Below are positions 36,396 to 44,065 of a DNA stretch of 64,000 nucleotides, one piece after another. Both the position numbers and the translations under genes were made by a program. This DNA comes from Vibrio splendidus. Its GTDB lineage: Bacteria > Pseudomonadota > Gammaproteobacteria > Enterobacterales > Vibrionaceae. The stretch's first letter is position 1. Each line of letters begins with the position of its first letter. The notes under the pieces are model-generated. The model was not told where the DNA came from. It did no database searches and saw only the letters and a list, made by a program, of their open reading frames with translations. Location: assembly GCF_002873455.1 (NCBI RefSeq), contig NZ_MCUN01000010.1, positions 310,001-374,000 of the forward strand, read 5' to 3'.

Positions 36396-36426
36396 AAAAT
36401 AGCCGCTGATTCAGCGGCTATTTTTA
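36396..36426. terminator. Terminator belonging to the duplicated gene fragment
   Basis: AAAATAGCCGCTGA / TTCAGCGGCTATTTTT, usable on both strands. Its relative at 38904-38929 ends the intact HIBADH-family gene, so it was copied together with the fragment that follows. Confidence 0.85.
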
Positions 36427-36464
36427 ATTATCCAAGCGAAGCTTTTATTGTTTCTTCGATGCAA

Positions 36465-36842
36465 CTACTTCTTAGTATCTTCAACCACGGCTTTCATCAC
36501 CATATGGCCTTGGACTTGGACTTGGACTTGGATTTAGATACCTTGGCGTTCAGCTTCATCTAGATAGAATCCTAAGCCTTTGAAAATCCAATCTCTCGCG
36601 AAGTCGAAATCGAAACCGCAATCGAATTTGTCTTGCGTCATTATAGTAACGCGTTTTTCCATCGGCCTTGAACCTGCTGCAATGTTTTCAAGGCAATCAA
36701 CCAGAGTTGGGATATCCAAGCCTGATTTTTCAGCAAGTACTAAACCGTCATGTAGGCAGTTCAATTCACCCGCGATACAACTCTGGTTAACCATTTTCGC
36801 ACGTTGACCTTGGACTGCTTTACCCACCAGAACCGACGACTT
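36465..36842 (-). pseudogene. Truncated duplicate of the HIBADH-family gene
   Basis: Aligns with the C-terminal part (about residue 158 onward) of the intact protein at 38986-39861, for example GQRAKMVNQSCIAGELN and VLAEKSGLDIPTLVDCLENIAAGS. The N-terminal 157 residues including the NAD-binding domain are gone. About 60 bp are missing internally and replaced by four copies of CTTGGA (36509-36532), which break the frame before the old C-terminus KAVVEDTKK. Non-functional remnant; the copied terminator follows. Confidence 0.8.
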
Positions 36843-36845
36843 AAC

Positions 36846-37823
36846 TTAACCTACTTTCTTAATCATTGTCGCTGGATTGTAACCTTTCTCACCTTTACTC
36901 ACTGGCTCACTAGGGTTGTAATGGCGCATGAGAACATTAAATTTACCCGTCGTATTACCTTCCATCGTTGGGATATTGTTTGGCTGGCCTTCACACCCAA
37001 AACGGAGGGTGTAGGTTCCATCGCTATTCATAACGGGTGCCATTTCACTCGAAATATTGGCTTTATCGTTAAACATGCGACCATCAGCGTTATATACCGT
37101 TGCGGACCAGAATGAGCCAGCCTTCGGATCTTTGAAAGTCGTCTCGTAACATGCATTCGCATCGAAGTACTGGCTGGTTTGATAGATATTGTCTTCGACC
37201 ATCGCACCACCCCAACCGCCAGCTGCGCCAACATAATTCATATAATCAGTTTGGCCGCTTTCTTTGTTACCGAACGCCTTTGATTGATCATACCCGTCAC
37301 TGAAATCGATATTGCCAGCTTTATCCGTGGCCTTGAAAGACGCCATGTCCCACTCTTTTAATTCAAACGGTTTCTCACTGCTGGTTTCAATCTTCAGGTT
37401 ACGGCGTGCATCATCTTCAAGAGCACGGACAATGACAAATGCATGGTCAGTCTTAGCACTGATTTTATGACGACCCGAACCGTAGATCATTGGTTGTGTC
37501 TCGTGGTTTTCATCAACAACTTGTAGTGATACATATTGGTCAGTTTCTGGAACCGTCACGTAAACATCATCGTTCGACATATCGATGACAGAAACGGAAT
37601 AAAAGGTGTCTCGATTCATTCGCACAACGAACTGCTCTTCTGGAACGCTGCTTGGTACTGGCATTTCAAAGAATGTATTGATACCACCGGCTTTCTCTAT
37701 CACGGCATCGAGACGCATATTTGTGTATGCCTGAGCAAAATTATCTTCCGTGACAATGGTTGGCGTTGCAAAAACGCAGGTTGAGAATAAAGCGACAGCA
37801 GTAAGGGGGAATAGCTTTTTCAT
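36846..37823 (-). CDS. Exported DUF1254/DUF1214-type protein
   Basis: A 325-residue protein with signal peptide MKKLFPLTAVALFSTCVFA. The first half has the DUF1254 hallmarks (VVRMNRDTFYSVSVIDMS, VTVPETDQYVSLQVVDE), and the C-terminal half fits DUF1214 (FWSATVYNADGRMF, NVLMRHYNPSE). The pair is common in envelope proteins of marine bacteria; biochemical role unknown. The gene directly abuts the truncated HIBADH duplicate and is divergent from a LysR gene that probably regulates it. Confidence 0.75.
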   Translation of the reverse strand: MKKLFPLTAVALFSTCVFATPTIVTEDNFAQAYTNMRLDAVIEKAGGINTFFEMPVPSSVPEEQFVVRMNRDTFYSVSVIDMSNDDVYVTVPETDQYVSLQVVDENHETQPMIYGSGRHKISAKTDHAFVIVRALEDDARRNLKIETSSEKPFELKEWDMASFKATDKAGNIDFSDGYDQSKAFGNKESGQTDYMNYVGAAGGWGGAMVEDNIYQTSQYFDANACYETTFKDPKAGSFWSATVYNADGRMFNDKANISSEMAPVMNSDGTYTLRFGCEGQPNNIPTMEGNTTGKFNVLMRHYNPSEPVSKGEKGYNPATMIKKVG

Positions 37824-37939
37824 AATAGCGACCTTTATATTTCAAAGTGAATGTCATTTGGAAGAGTATTATTTGCTCTACCGATAGTGATTACTTTAAA
37901 CTTCCAAGATGGAAAGCATGGAAAATAGGACTTGCCCAA

Positions 37940-38821
37940 ATGGAAAGTATAGACCTAAATTTGCTGCGTACTTTTGTATTGCTGTGTCAGTCGAATAGCC
38001 TTAAAAGGGCGGGGATGAAGCTGGGAATATCAGAGAGTGCAGTCAGCAAGCAAATGACCAAGCTAAGAGAACAGTTGGGGCATGCGCTTTTTGAGCGCAC
38101 CACGGAAGGGCTGAGGCCAACTCATTATAGCAAGTCTATTCTACCCGACATCGAACAAGCCTTGTCCTTGGTGCACTCTGCGACTTCACCTGTGACATTC
38201 GATCCTGCCACCTATGAAGGGCCAATCACTCTTGCTTTTTTCGCCTACACACTGGAGTTTTCAGGTGTTGATCTATTTAGGGAACTCTCGAATACATTTC
38301 CCAAAGCACAAATAGAGCTGAAAACTTGGACATCAGATACAGAGCAAAAACTAGAAGAGGGTGATATCACCTTAGGTGTGCACTTTCTAAATGAAGACCG
38401 TAGTACGAATATCTTCCAGAAACGCATCATGGCTGACCAACTGGTGATCGCCGTATCAAAGTCATTGGGGCGACTAACATGGGAAGAGGCGCTGCAGTTG
38501 CCTTTTATCAAGATCCGCAGTCAAGGTTGGAATGAAGATCGTTACCGATATTTAGAGATGTTGAAAAGCAGTGGGATTGAGCCGCACATCAGTATCACGG
38601 TGGACAATTTTTCAGTTGCGAGGCAAATTCTAGAGCAGGGTGAGCACGCCTGCGTATTGAGCGATAGTTGGAAGGACGCTTCGCTTAACACCATAGAGCC
38701 ACCCAAGGAGCTTAGGATTGATCTAAATCTTGTATCCTGCATGCGTCTTGTCGATCGCCAAAGCCCTCTCAACCTTGCAGTTCATGATGTGGTAAAAAGG
38801 GTTATGCTTCAATCTAGATAG
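37940..38821 (+). CDS. LysR-family transcriptional regulator
   Basis: About 293 residues from ATG 37940 (MESIDLNLLRTFVLLCQSNS), the usual LysR start; the frame stays open upstream without homology. HTH about residues 6-60 (SLKRAGMKLGISESAVSKQM), effector domain about 90-290. Divergent from the DUF1254 gene by 116 bp. Its stop codon (TAG, 38819-38821) lies in a 16-bp tandem repeat. Confidence 0.83.
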   Translation: MESIDLNLLRTFVLLCQSNSLKRAGMKLGISESAVSKQMTKLREQLGHALFERTTEGLRPTHYSKSILPDIEQALSLVHSATSPVTFDPATYEGPITLAFFAYTLEFSGVDLFRELSNTFPKAQIELKTWTSDTEQKLEEGDITLGVHFLNEDRSTNIFQKRIMADQLVIAVSKSLGRLTWEEALQLPFIKIRSQGWNEDRYRYLEMLKSSGIEPHISITVDNFSVARQILEQGEHACVLSDSWKDASLNTIEPPKELRIDLNLVSCMRLVDRQSPLNLAVHDVVKRVMLQSR

Positions 38822-38852
38822 ACTTTAATCTAGATAGACTTTAATCTAGATA
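38811..38852. repeat. 16-bp tandem repeat over a stop codon
   Basis: AATCTAGATA followed twice by GACTTTAATCTAGATA, starting with the last codons and stop of the LysR gene. Each unit repeats the TAG stop. Confidence 0.85.
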
Positions 38853-38903
38853 GTTAGTGCCTCGAAACGAGTTAAAAAGGCTCGTTATCGTTTCATACAA
38901 ACA

Positions 38904-38929
38904 AAAATAGCCGCTAATCAGCGGCTATT
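38904..38929. terminator. Terminator between LysR and HIBADH-family genes
   Basis: AATAGCCGCT-AATC-AGCGGCTATT, perfect 10-bp stem with A- and T-rich flanks, serving both convergent genes. Confidence 0.85.
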
Positions 38930-38985
38930 CTTAATTATCTAAACGAAGCTTCAATTACTTCGATCTTTCTACTTCTTCGTCTCTT

Positions 38986-39861
38986 CTACTTTTTAGTCTC
39001 TTCAACGACAGCTTTCATCAATACCGAGGTATCCATGCGGCCTTGTCCTTCAGCAGACAATGCCTTGTAGGCGTTGTTGGTCTTTTCCGTCAATGGAAGT
39101 TGGATGCCTTGGCGTTCTGCTTCATCTAGACAGAAGCCTAAGTCTTTGATCATCCAATCAATGGCGAAACCGAAATCAAATTTATCTTGCGCCATTGTGG
39201 TTGCGCGGTTTTCCATCTGCCATGAACCCGCAGCGCCGTTTTTAAGACAATCAACCAGAGTTGGGATATCCAAACCTGATTTCTCTGCAAGAACCAAGCC
39301 TTCAGAAAGGCCATTCAATACACCCGCGATGCAGATCTGATTGACCATTTTTGCACGTTGGCCTTGGCCGACTTTACCCATCAGAACCGACGATTTTCCG
39401 TAAGCTTCGAATACAGGTTGAAGGTCGTTGAATAGCGCTTGTTCGCCGCCACACATGATGGTTAGCACGCCGTTTTCTGCGCCGGCTTGGCCACCAGATA
39501 CAGGTGCATCCATAAAGCGAACATTCGCTTGTTTCGCAGCCACTTCAAGCTCTTCAGATAGAACCGCAGACGTTGTGGTGTGATCGACAAGAATTGCATT
39601 TGGCTTCATTGCTGCCAATGCGCCTGTTTCGCTGGTTGTCATGCTGCGAACGTCGTCATCATTACCAACACAAACTAGAACAACATCAGCATCCACGACG
39701 CACTCAGCCACGCTTTCTGCGGCTTTACCTTGGTGTTTCTCAGCCCAGTTTAGCGCTTTGCTATGAGTGCGGTTAAATACCGTTACTTCAAAACCGGCTT
39801 TGACTAGGTGACCTGCCATTGGGAAACCCATTACGCCTAGCCCGATAAAACTTACTTTCAT
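38986..39861 (-). CDS. 3-hydroxyisobutyrate dehydrogenase-family NAD(P)-dependent reductase
   Basis: A 291-residue beta-hydroxyacid dehydrogenase: Rossmann motif FIGLGVMGFPMAGHL (5-19), substrate motif FMDAPVSGGQAGAENG (117-131), and catalytic Lys171 in GQRAKMVNQ. GarR (tartronate semialdehyde reductase), HIBADH and succinic semialdehyde reductases share these; the exact substrate is uncertain. It is followed 12 bp upstream by a LysR gene in the same direction, likely co-transcribed. A truncated copy lies at 36465-36842. Confidence 0.85.
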   Translation of the reverse strand: MKVSFIGLGVMGFPMAGHLVKAGFEVTVFNRTHSKALNWAEKHQGKAAESVAECVVDADVVLVCVGNDDDVRSMTTSETGALAAMKPNAILVDHTTTSAVLSEELEVAAKQANVRFMDAPVSGGQAGAENGVLTIMCGGEQALFNDLQPVFEAYGKSSVLMGKVGQGQRAKMVNQICIAGVLNGLSEGLVLAEKSGLDIPTLVDCLKNGAAGSWQMENRATTMAQDKFDFGFAIDWMIKDLGFCLDEAERQGIQLPLTEKTNNAYKALSAEGQGRMDTSVLMKAVVEETKK

Positions 39862-39873
39862 TCCTTTCTCCTT

Positions 39874-40776
39874 TTATTTGACCAAGTCATCGCGATGGAA
39901 AGATCGAACACTCTCAATCAATGCATCGATAAGCAGGGTCAAAGCCTTTGGCTGATATTTTCTTTCTTTGTACACTAAATACGCTTGGCGATCACCCCGA
40001 TGATACTCAGGAAGCACTTGAATTAGATTCATCTCTGGGGATACATGACGAAAAGGCAGTGAAGCGATGCCTAATCCCTTCTGCGCCGCGGCAGCGACAG
40101 CGAGAATATCATTAACAATAAACTTCGGTTTAATCGTGATCATCTGCGCTAGGCGGTCAGATTTGTAGAGCGGCATATCAAACACATCATCGACATTAAT
40201 CCAGTCTTGATGCTCTAAATCATCCGGCTTTGTAATCGCACCGTGGGAATCCAAATATTCTTGGCTCGCAAAAAAGCCATGTTTTGCTTTAAAGAGTGGT
40301 CGAGCAATCATGCCGTCCATCTCGGAAATCTGAAAGGTAATCAACAAATCACGATCGGTTTCGGGAACCACTTGTTGCTGACTCAAGATGAGATTGAGCT
40401 GCACATTTGGATACTCAGTGAGAAACTGCTCTACCGTCGACCGTAAGAAGCCACCATAGAAGTTATGAGGTACTGCGAGCTTAATCTTGCCTTGGATAGC
40501 ATCACGCTCTTCCAACAAGCTATTAAAGCCTTGATGGATAGACTCCATGCCACTGCTCAGTGCAGCAAAGGCCGCCTCACCGTCTTTAGTGGCCACCAAC
40601 TCTCGACCTTTCTTTTCCAAAAGACGAATATTCAGGCGCTCTTCCAATGCGGTTAACCGACGCGACATGGTCGACACAGGCAATTGCAGACGTTTCGATG
40701 CCGAAAGCAAAGAACCCTCTTCAACCACTGCACAGAATAAGAACAGATCATCAATGTTTCCAAATATGGAATTCAT
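39874..40776 (-). CDS. LysR-family transcriptional regulator
   Basis: About 300 residues from ATG 40776 (MNSIFGNIDDLFLFCAVVEE), preferred because it fits the family start. HTH in GSLLSASKRLQLPVSTMSRRL; effector domain from about residue 90. It precedes the HIBADH-family gene on the same strand with a 12-bp gap, so it may regulate it and itself. It is divergent from a DUF2798 gene. Confidence 0.83.
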   Translation of the reverse strand: MNSIFGNIDDLFLFCAVVEEGSLLSASKRLQLPVSTMSRRLTALEERLNIRLLEKKGRELVATKDGEAAFAALSSGMESIHQGFNSLLEERDAIQGKIKLAVPHNFYGGFLRSTVEQFLTEYPNVQLNLILSQQQVVPETDRDLLITFQISEMDGMIARPLFKAKHGFFASQEYLDSHGAITKPDDLEHQDWINVDDVFDMPLYKSDRLAQMITIKPKFIVNDILAVAAAAQKGLGIASLPFRHVSPEMNLIQVLPEYHRGDRQAYLVYKERKYQPKALTLLIDALIESVRSFHRDDLVK

Positions 40777-40860
40777 ACTTCTATATGTGCCTATTTTTCT
40801 CATTAATGGATAGATGTAACCTTATCTCATCAACAACAGAAAATCACGGGAGAACATAGT

Positions 40861-41127
40861 ATGAACAACAAACAATTTTGGGTCACCGCGATTTTATCTT
40901 CCTTGACCATGGCAACGATTATGTCTGGCGTTATCTCAGGTTACAAAATGGGCTTCAGCCACGAGTGGCCACCAATCTGGCTGCAGAGCTTTTTCATTGC
41001 TTGGCCCTGCGCACTTACACTCAACTTAACCGTTCTGCCATTGATTCGAAAACTAGCAGCTTGGATATGTAAGCCAAGAACTAAAGCGATACCTAACCCA
41101 TTGGTTTCACCTAAAACGACTAGCTAA
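40861..41127 (+). CDS. DUF2798 small membrane protein
   Basis: An 88-residue protein with two hydrophobic helices (about 7-29 and 44-68) separated by a loop with GFSHEWPPIWLQSFF, the DUF2798 pattern. It is an inner-membrane protein of unknown function, often beside LysR regulators. GGGAGA about 10 nt upstream serves as SD. Its stop codon begins a tandem-repeat array. Confidence 0.7.
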   Translation: MNNKQFWVTAILSSLTMATIMSGVISGYKMGFSHEWPPIWLQSFFIAWPCALTLNLTVLPLIRKLAAWICKPRTKAIPNPLVSPKTTS

Positions 41128-41216
41128 GTAGATCACACGAATAAGTAGATCACGCGACTAGGTAGATCACGCAACGAGGTGGATCATGTCGCTATCATGG
41201 AACGATGATCAAGGGG
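41127..41216. repeat. 17-bp GATC-containing tandem repeats plus iteron-like site
   Basis: Units at 41127, 41144, 41161 and a partial one at 41178 (AGTAGATCACGCGACTA type). GATC occurs at 41131, 41148, 41165, 41182 and 41207. The array ends with AACGATGATCAAGG (41201-41214), which recurs exactly at 62701-62714 near rctB and resembles the ATGATCAAG-type 12-mer to which RctB binds. The rest of the gap up to 41437 holds only a terminator. Confidence 0.6.
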
Positions 41217-41359
41217 AATTCGGTCAGCTGTTCCGAACAAATACCGCGAACAGATACGGTGAGCAAAAACAGTTAGCAACTACAGAAGAAGACCAAAGAA
41301 AACAGCCAATACTCAGAGGCACACTTTTAAGTTCTTCTATCTCTGAATAAACGGCATAA

Positions 41360-41387
41360 AAAAACCGAGCACTAGGCTCGGTTTTTT
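41360..41387. terminator. Bidirectional terminator
   Basis: AAAACCGAGC / GCTCGGTTTT stem with a 5-nt loop and A and T runs on both sides; ends the YebC-family gene (minus). Confidence 0.88.
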
Positions 41388-41437
41388 GCATTCTAAATTC
41401 TACTCACAAGAGCAAAGCTATCAATTATAGATTGATA

Positions 41438-42154
41438 TTACAGCTCAGCGTTGTGGTAAACCTGCTGAACGTCATCACAGTCGTCAAGCATGTCTAAGAA
41501 CTTCTGGAACTTCTCAGAATCTTCTTCAGCTACTGGCGTCGTTGTTTGAGGAACGAAAGTGATTTCCTCAACATCTAGAGTTAGCTCTGGGAACGCAGTG
41601 TGTAGTGCCGTCTTCGTTTTGAAGAACTCAGTCGTTGGAGCGAATACAGTGATAACACCGTCTTCTAGCTCAACGTCAGTCACGTCTACGTCTTCCATCA
41701 TTAGCATTTCTAGGATGATCTCGTCATCTTCGCCAGCAAACTGGAATACAGCTTGGTGAGCGAACATGTGAGAAACAGTACCTTCAACACCGATTTTCGC
41801 GCCAGTCTTAACGAAACATTGGCGAACGTCTTGGAAAGTACGGTTGCCGTTGTCTGTTAAACAGTCAACGATTACGCTTGTGCCACCGGGGCCAAAACCT
41901 TCGTAACGAGCTGGTTGGAAGTCTTCACCGCCGCCGCCGTTCGCTTTATCGATCGCTTTGTCGATAACGTGAGCGGGTACTTGGTCTTTCTTCGCTTTAG
42001 CAATCAGGTGCTTAAGAGGTAAGTTCATGTCTGGGTCAGAGCTACCGTTCTTAGCCAGTACGTAAATCTCTTTACCGTATTTAGAATAAACTTTAATTTT
42101 TGCGCCTGCAGTTTTCGCCATTGAGGCCTTGCGCACTTCAAAACTTCTTCCCAT
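41438..42154 (-). CDS. YebC/PmpR-family protein (YeeN-type)
   Basis: A 238-residue member of the TACO1/YebC family, the length of E. coli YeeN. Recognisable blocks are [58 protein letters not shown] and the acidic C-terminus [12 protein letters not shown]. Family members were long listed as transcriptional regulators; more recent work ties them to translation of polyproline stretches. The more common 246-residue YebC is expected next to ruvC on chromosome 1, making this a second paralogue. Single-gene unit. Confidence 0.88.
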   Translation of the reverse strand: MGRSFEVRKASMAKTAGAKIKVYSKYGKEIYVLAKNGSSDPDMNLPLKHLIAKAKKDQVPAHVIDKAIDKANGGGGEDFQPARYEGFGPGGTSVIVDCLTDNGNRTFQDVRQCFVKTGAKIGVEGTVSHMFAHQAVFQFAGEDDEIILEMLMMEDVDVTDVELEDGVITVFAPTTEFFKTKTALHTAFPELTLDVEEITFVPQTTTPVAEEDSEKFQKFLDMLDDCDDVQQVYHNAEL

Positions 42155-42250
42155 CGGGATCTTCTCTCTGATTCAATTAACGGTGCAAATTCTAGCAAAT
42201 TACTGCGTCATTTCAATTCAACAGCTTTGCTGGGTAAGGTTTGTCTGCGT

Positions 42251-42460
42251 TTATGCGACACCCATTACTCGTTTGTATTTTTCTACAGACTGATCAAACC
42301 AAGCCTTTTCTTCTGGATCACCTAGCTTCATTGCTTCTTCAACAATGGCTTCAGGGCCACATTTCGCTTGCTTCAGTTTCCATACAAGAAACGATGCTTG
42401 CTTATCCAGTTCGATTTTATTTTTCTCACTGGGTGGAAGGAGTGAAAGGTTGATAGACAT
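42251..42460 (-). CDS. DUF3283-family small protein
   Basis: A 69-residue protein from ATG 42460 (MSINLSLLPPSEKNKIELDK), mainly helical, soluble and without signal peptide. The frame extends upstream without similarity, so the short form is preferred. Such proteins are found in Vibrionaceae; function unknown. Confidence 0.6.
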   Translation of the reverse strand: MSINLSLLPPSEKNKIELDKQASFLVWKLKQAKCGPEAIVEEAMKLGDPEEKAWFDQSVEKYKRVMGVA

Positions 42461-42744
42461 TATTAGCCTTCGTCTGTAATACGCTTGGCCGAGAAATATA
42501 TCATAGAGCAGCCTCATAAAACCAATACTATGAGCAATAGTGGGGGTTGTAGGACGAGAAAGCAGCAAGTCGCTGATGCAGGTCAAGCTAGTTTGGGAGA
42601 AGTTACGCCCAATGATACGAAAGTATCGATTATCCAACTCACAACATGAGCCGTTTAAGCAGTTATTCGACTCACCTTGTGAGCCGAATAATAAGATAAT
42701 CACATCACAGAGGTTGGAAAAATGCCTCATCTAGACCCAAAAGG

Positions 42745-43083
42745 CTATTCAATCACCGCAAACACATCGCAGCGTGAGGCGCAGATGAAGTCATTCTTGT
42801 GCAGGCCTTTGATTGAGTGGCTCCACCAAGTGACGGTGACTTTGCCCCACTCCAATAAAATCGAAGGGTGATGGAATTCTTCTTCTGCCAACTCTGACAC
42901 TTTATTGCTGAATGCCCATGCTTGTTTGTAGTTCTTAAACTTGAACACCTTCTCAAGCTGCGGGATGCCGCCTCTTTCTATGATCTGCCAATCAGACAAC
43001 TCCAACAGTAAAGACTGTTGCTCGTCTTTACTCAGAGCAATCGCGTCGATGCTGCAGGCTTCGCATTTTTGTTCATTCAACAT
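42745..43083 (-). CDS. phhB: Pterin-4a-carbinolamine dehydratase
   Basis: A 112-residue PCD/DCoH protein. The family's dehydratase motif is visible as [21 protein letters not shown], with the catalytic His pair followed by the W of the strand, and the C-terminal helix near [14 protein letters not shown]. It dehydrates 4a-hydroxytetrahydropterin released by PhhA so that the cofactor can be reduced again. ATG 43083 overlaps the 3' end of phhA, giving translational coupling. Confidence 0.9.
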   Translation of the reverse strand: MLNEQKCEACSIDAIALSKDEQQSLLLELSDWQIIERGGIPQLEKVFKFKNYKQAWAFSNKVSELAEEEFHHPSILLEWGKVTVTWWSHSIKGLHKNDFICASRCDVFAVIE

Positions 43084-43867
43084 GTGTTGGTTCCTTGGGT
43101 TCAAAAAGTGGTGGTAGTAATCCCTCGTCCATCGCGAGATCTGCTTGCTGCAATAGGTTTTCCTGACTGATTTTGAAGAGCTCAGACAGCTCATAAATCA
43201 CGTAATATTTCGGTTGTATAATATCGATACGATAAGGCGTTCTTAGCACGGTTTGCAGATCGAACCGCTCACGAACGGCCAAATCCCCTCCCAACGCATA
43301 CATGGTTTCAGCGGGAGACGAAAGAATGCCGCCGCCATAGATTTTCAGCCTATGACCTTCTTTTACTAAACCGAACTCGACTGTAAACCAATACAAACGG
43401 GCAAGATACGCGCGTTGCTTGGCTGTCGCTGCTTGGCCTAATTTCCCGTAATGCTCAGTGAATGTCGCAAAATCGGCATTGGTGAGCATGGCACAATGGC
43501 CGAAAATTTCATGAAAGAAATCAGGCTCTTGCAAATAATCGAACTCATCTCGTGTTCTCAGAAATGTCGCGACTGGGAATTTTTTGTTGGCGAGCAAATC
43601 AAAGAAACGGTCGAAATCGATCAATGCAGGCACAGGCTGAACCTGCCAACCTGTTGTTTCCATTAGCACTTTATTTATCTCTGGAAGCTGGGGAACCCGG
43701 TCTAATGGCAGATCCAGCAGGGTCAAACCGTGCAAATAGGCATCGCATGCGCGGTCATTAATGACGTCCAGTTGCCTTTTCACTAAGTCGTGCCAAATGG
43801 CGTCTTCTTCGAGGCTCCACTCAACCCATCCCTCTTGGCTCACGGGCTTAGAATGATATTGAGTCAT
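43073..43867 (-). CDS. phhA: Phenylalanine 4-monooxygenase
   Basis: A 264-residue iron- and tetrahydropterin-dependent hydroxylase with the bacterial length. The metal ligands are H119 and H124 in FFHEIFGHC and E164 in [23 protein letters not shown] is the pterin/active-site lid segment. It converts Phe to Tyr, the entry to the Tyr degradation operon 7-10 kb away in this window. A near-perfect TyrR box lies 88 bp upstream in the region shared with the divergent acetoacetyl-CoA synthetase gene. Confidence 0.93.
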   Translation of the reverse strand: MTQYHSKPVSQEGWVEWSLEEDAIWHDLVKRQLDVINDRACDAYLHGLTLLDLPLDRVPQLPEINKVLMETTGWQVQPVPALIDFDRFFDLLANKKFPVATFLRTRDEFDYLQEPDFFHEIFGHCAMLTNADFATFTEHYGKLGQAATAKQRAYLARLYWFTVEFGLVKEGHRLKIYGGGILSSPAETMYALGGDLAVRERFDLQTVLRTPYRIDIIQPKYYVIYELSELFKISQENLLQQADLAMDEGLLPPLFEPKEPTHVE

Positions 43868-43954
43868 TACACACTCCTTTTGAATGTCTCACTTTAAGCC
43901 TATCTCCACTCCTTATATCCGCCAATTTGTGCGATTTTTCGAAACAGGCGATCG

Positions 43955-43972
43955 TGTAACATTTTATTTACA
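43955..43972. promoter_or_regulatory. TyrR-type box between phhA and acetoacetyl-CoA synthetase genes
   Basis: TGTAAC-ATTTTA-TTTACA matches the TyrR consensus TGTAAA-N6-TTTACA at 11 of 12 fixed positions. A weaker half copy, TGTAAA, begins at 44012. TyrR responds to aromatic amino acids and activates phhA in related bacteria. Confidence 0.7.
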
Positions 43973-44065
43973 CAATTCCGCTACCCCCTTATTTTGCTGA
44001 TCTTTTGACTTTGTAAAACCTAAATACCAGACTGAAATCGTTAACTTTTTGTTAAAGGTAAAGGA

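Noticed and set aside
36378..36563. ORF with LDLDLDLD repeat
   Set aside because: Opposite strand of the pseudogene; the repeat is the CTTGGA slippage tract, not a protein domain.
41127..41191. CRISPR array
   Set aside because: Units are 17-bp contiguous tandem repeats without unique spacers, and no cas genes are near.
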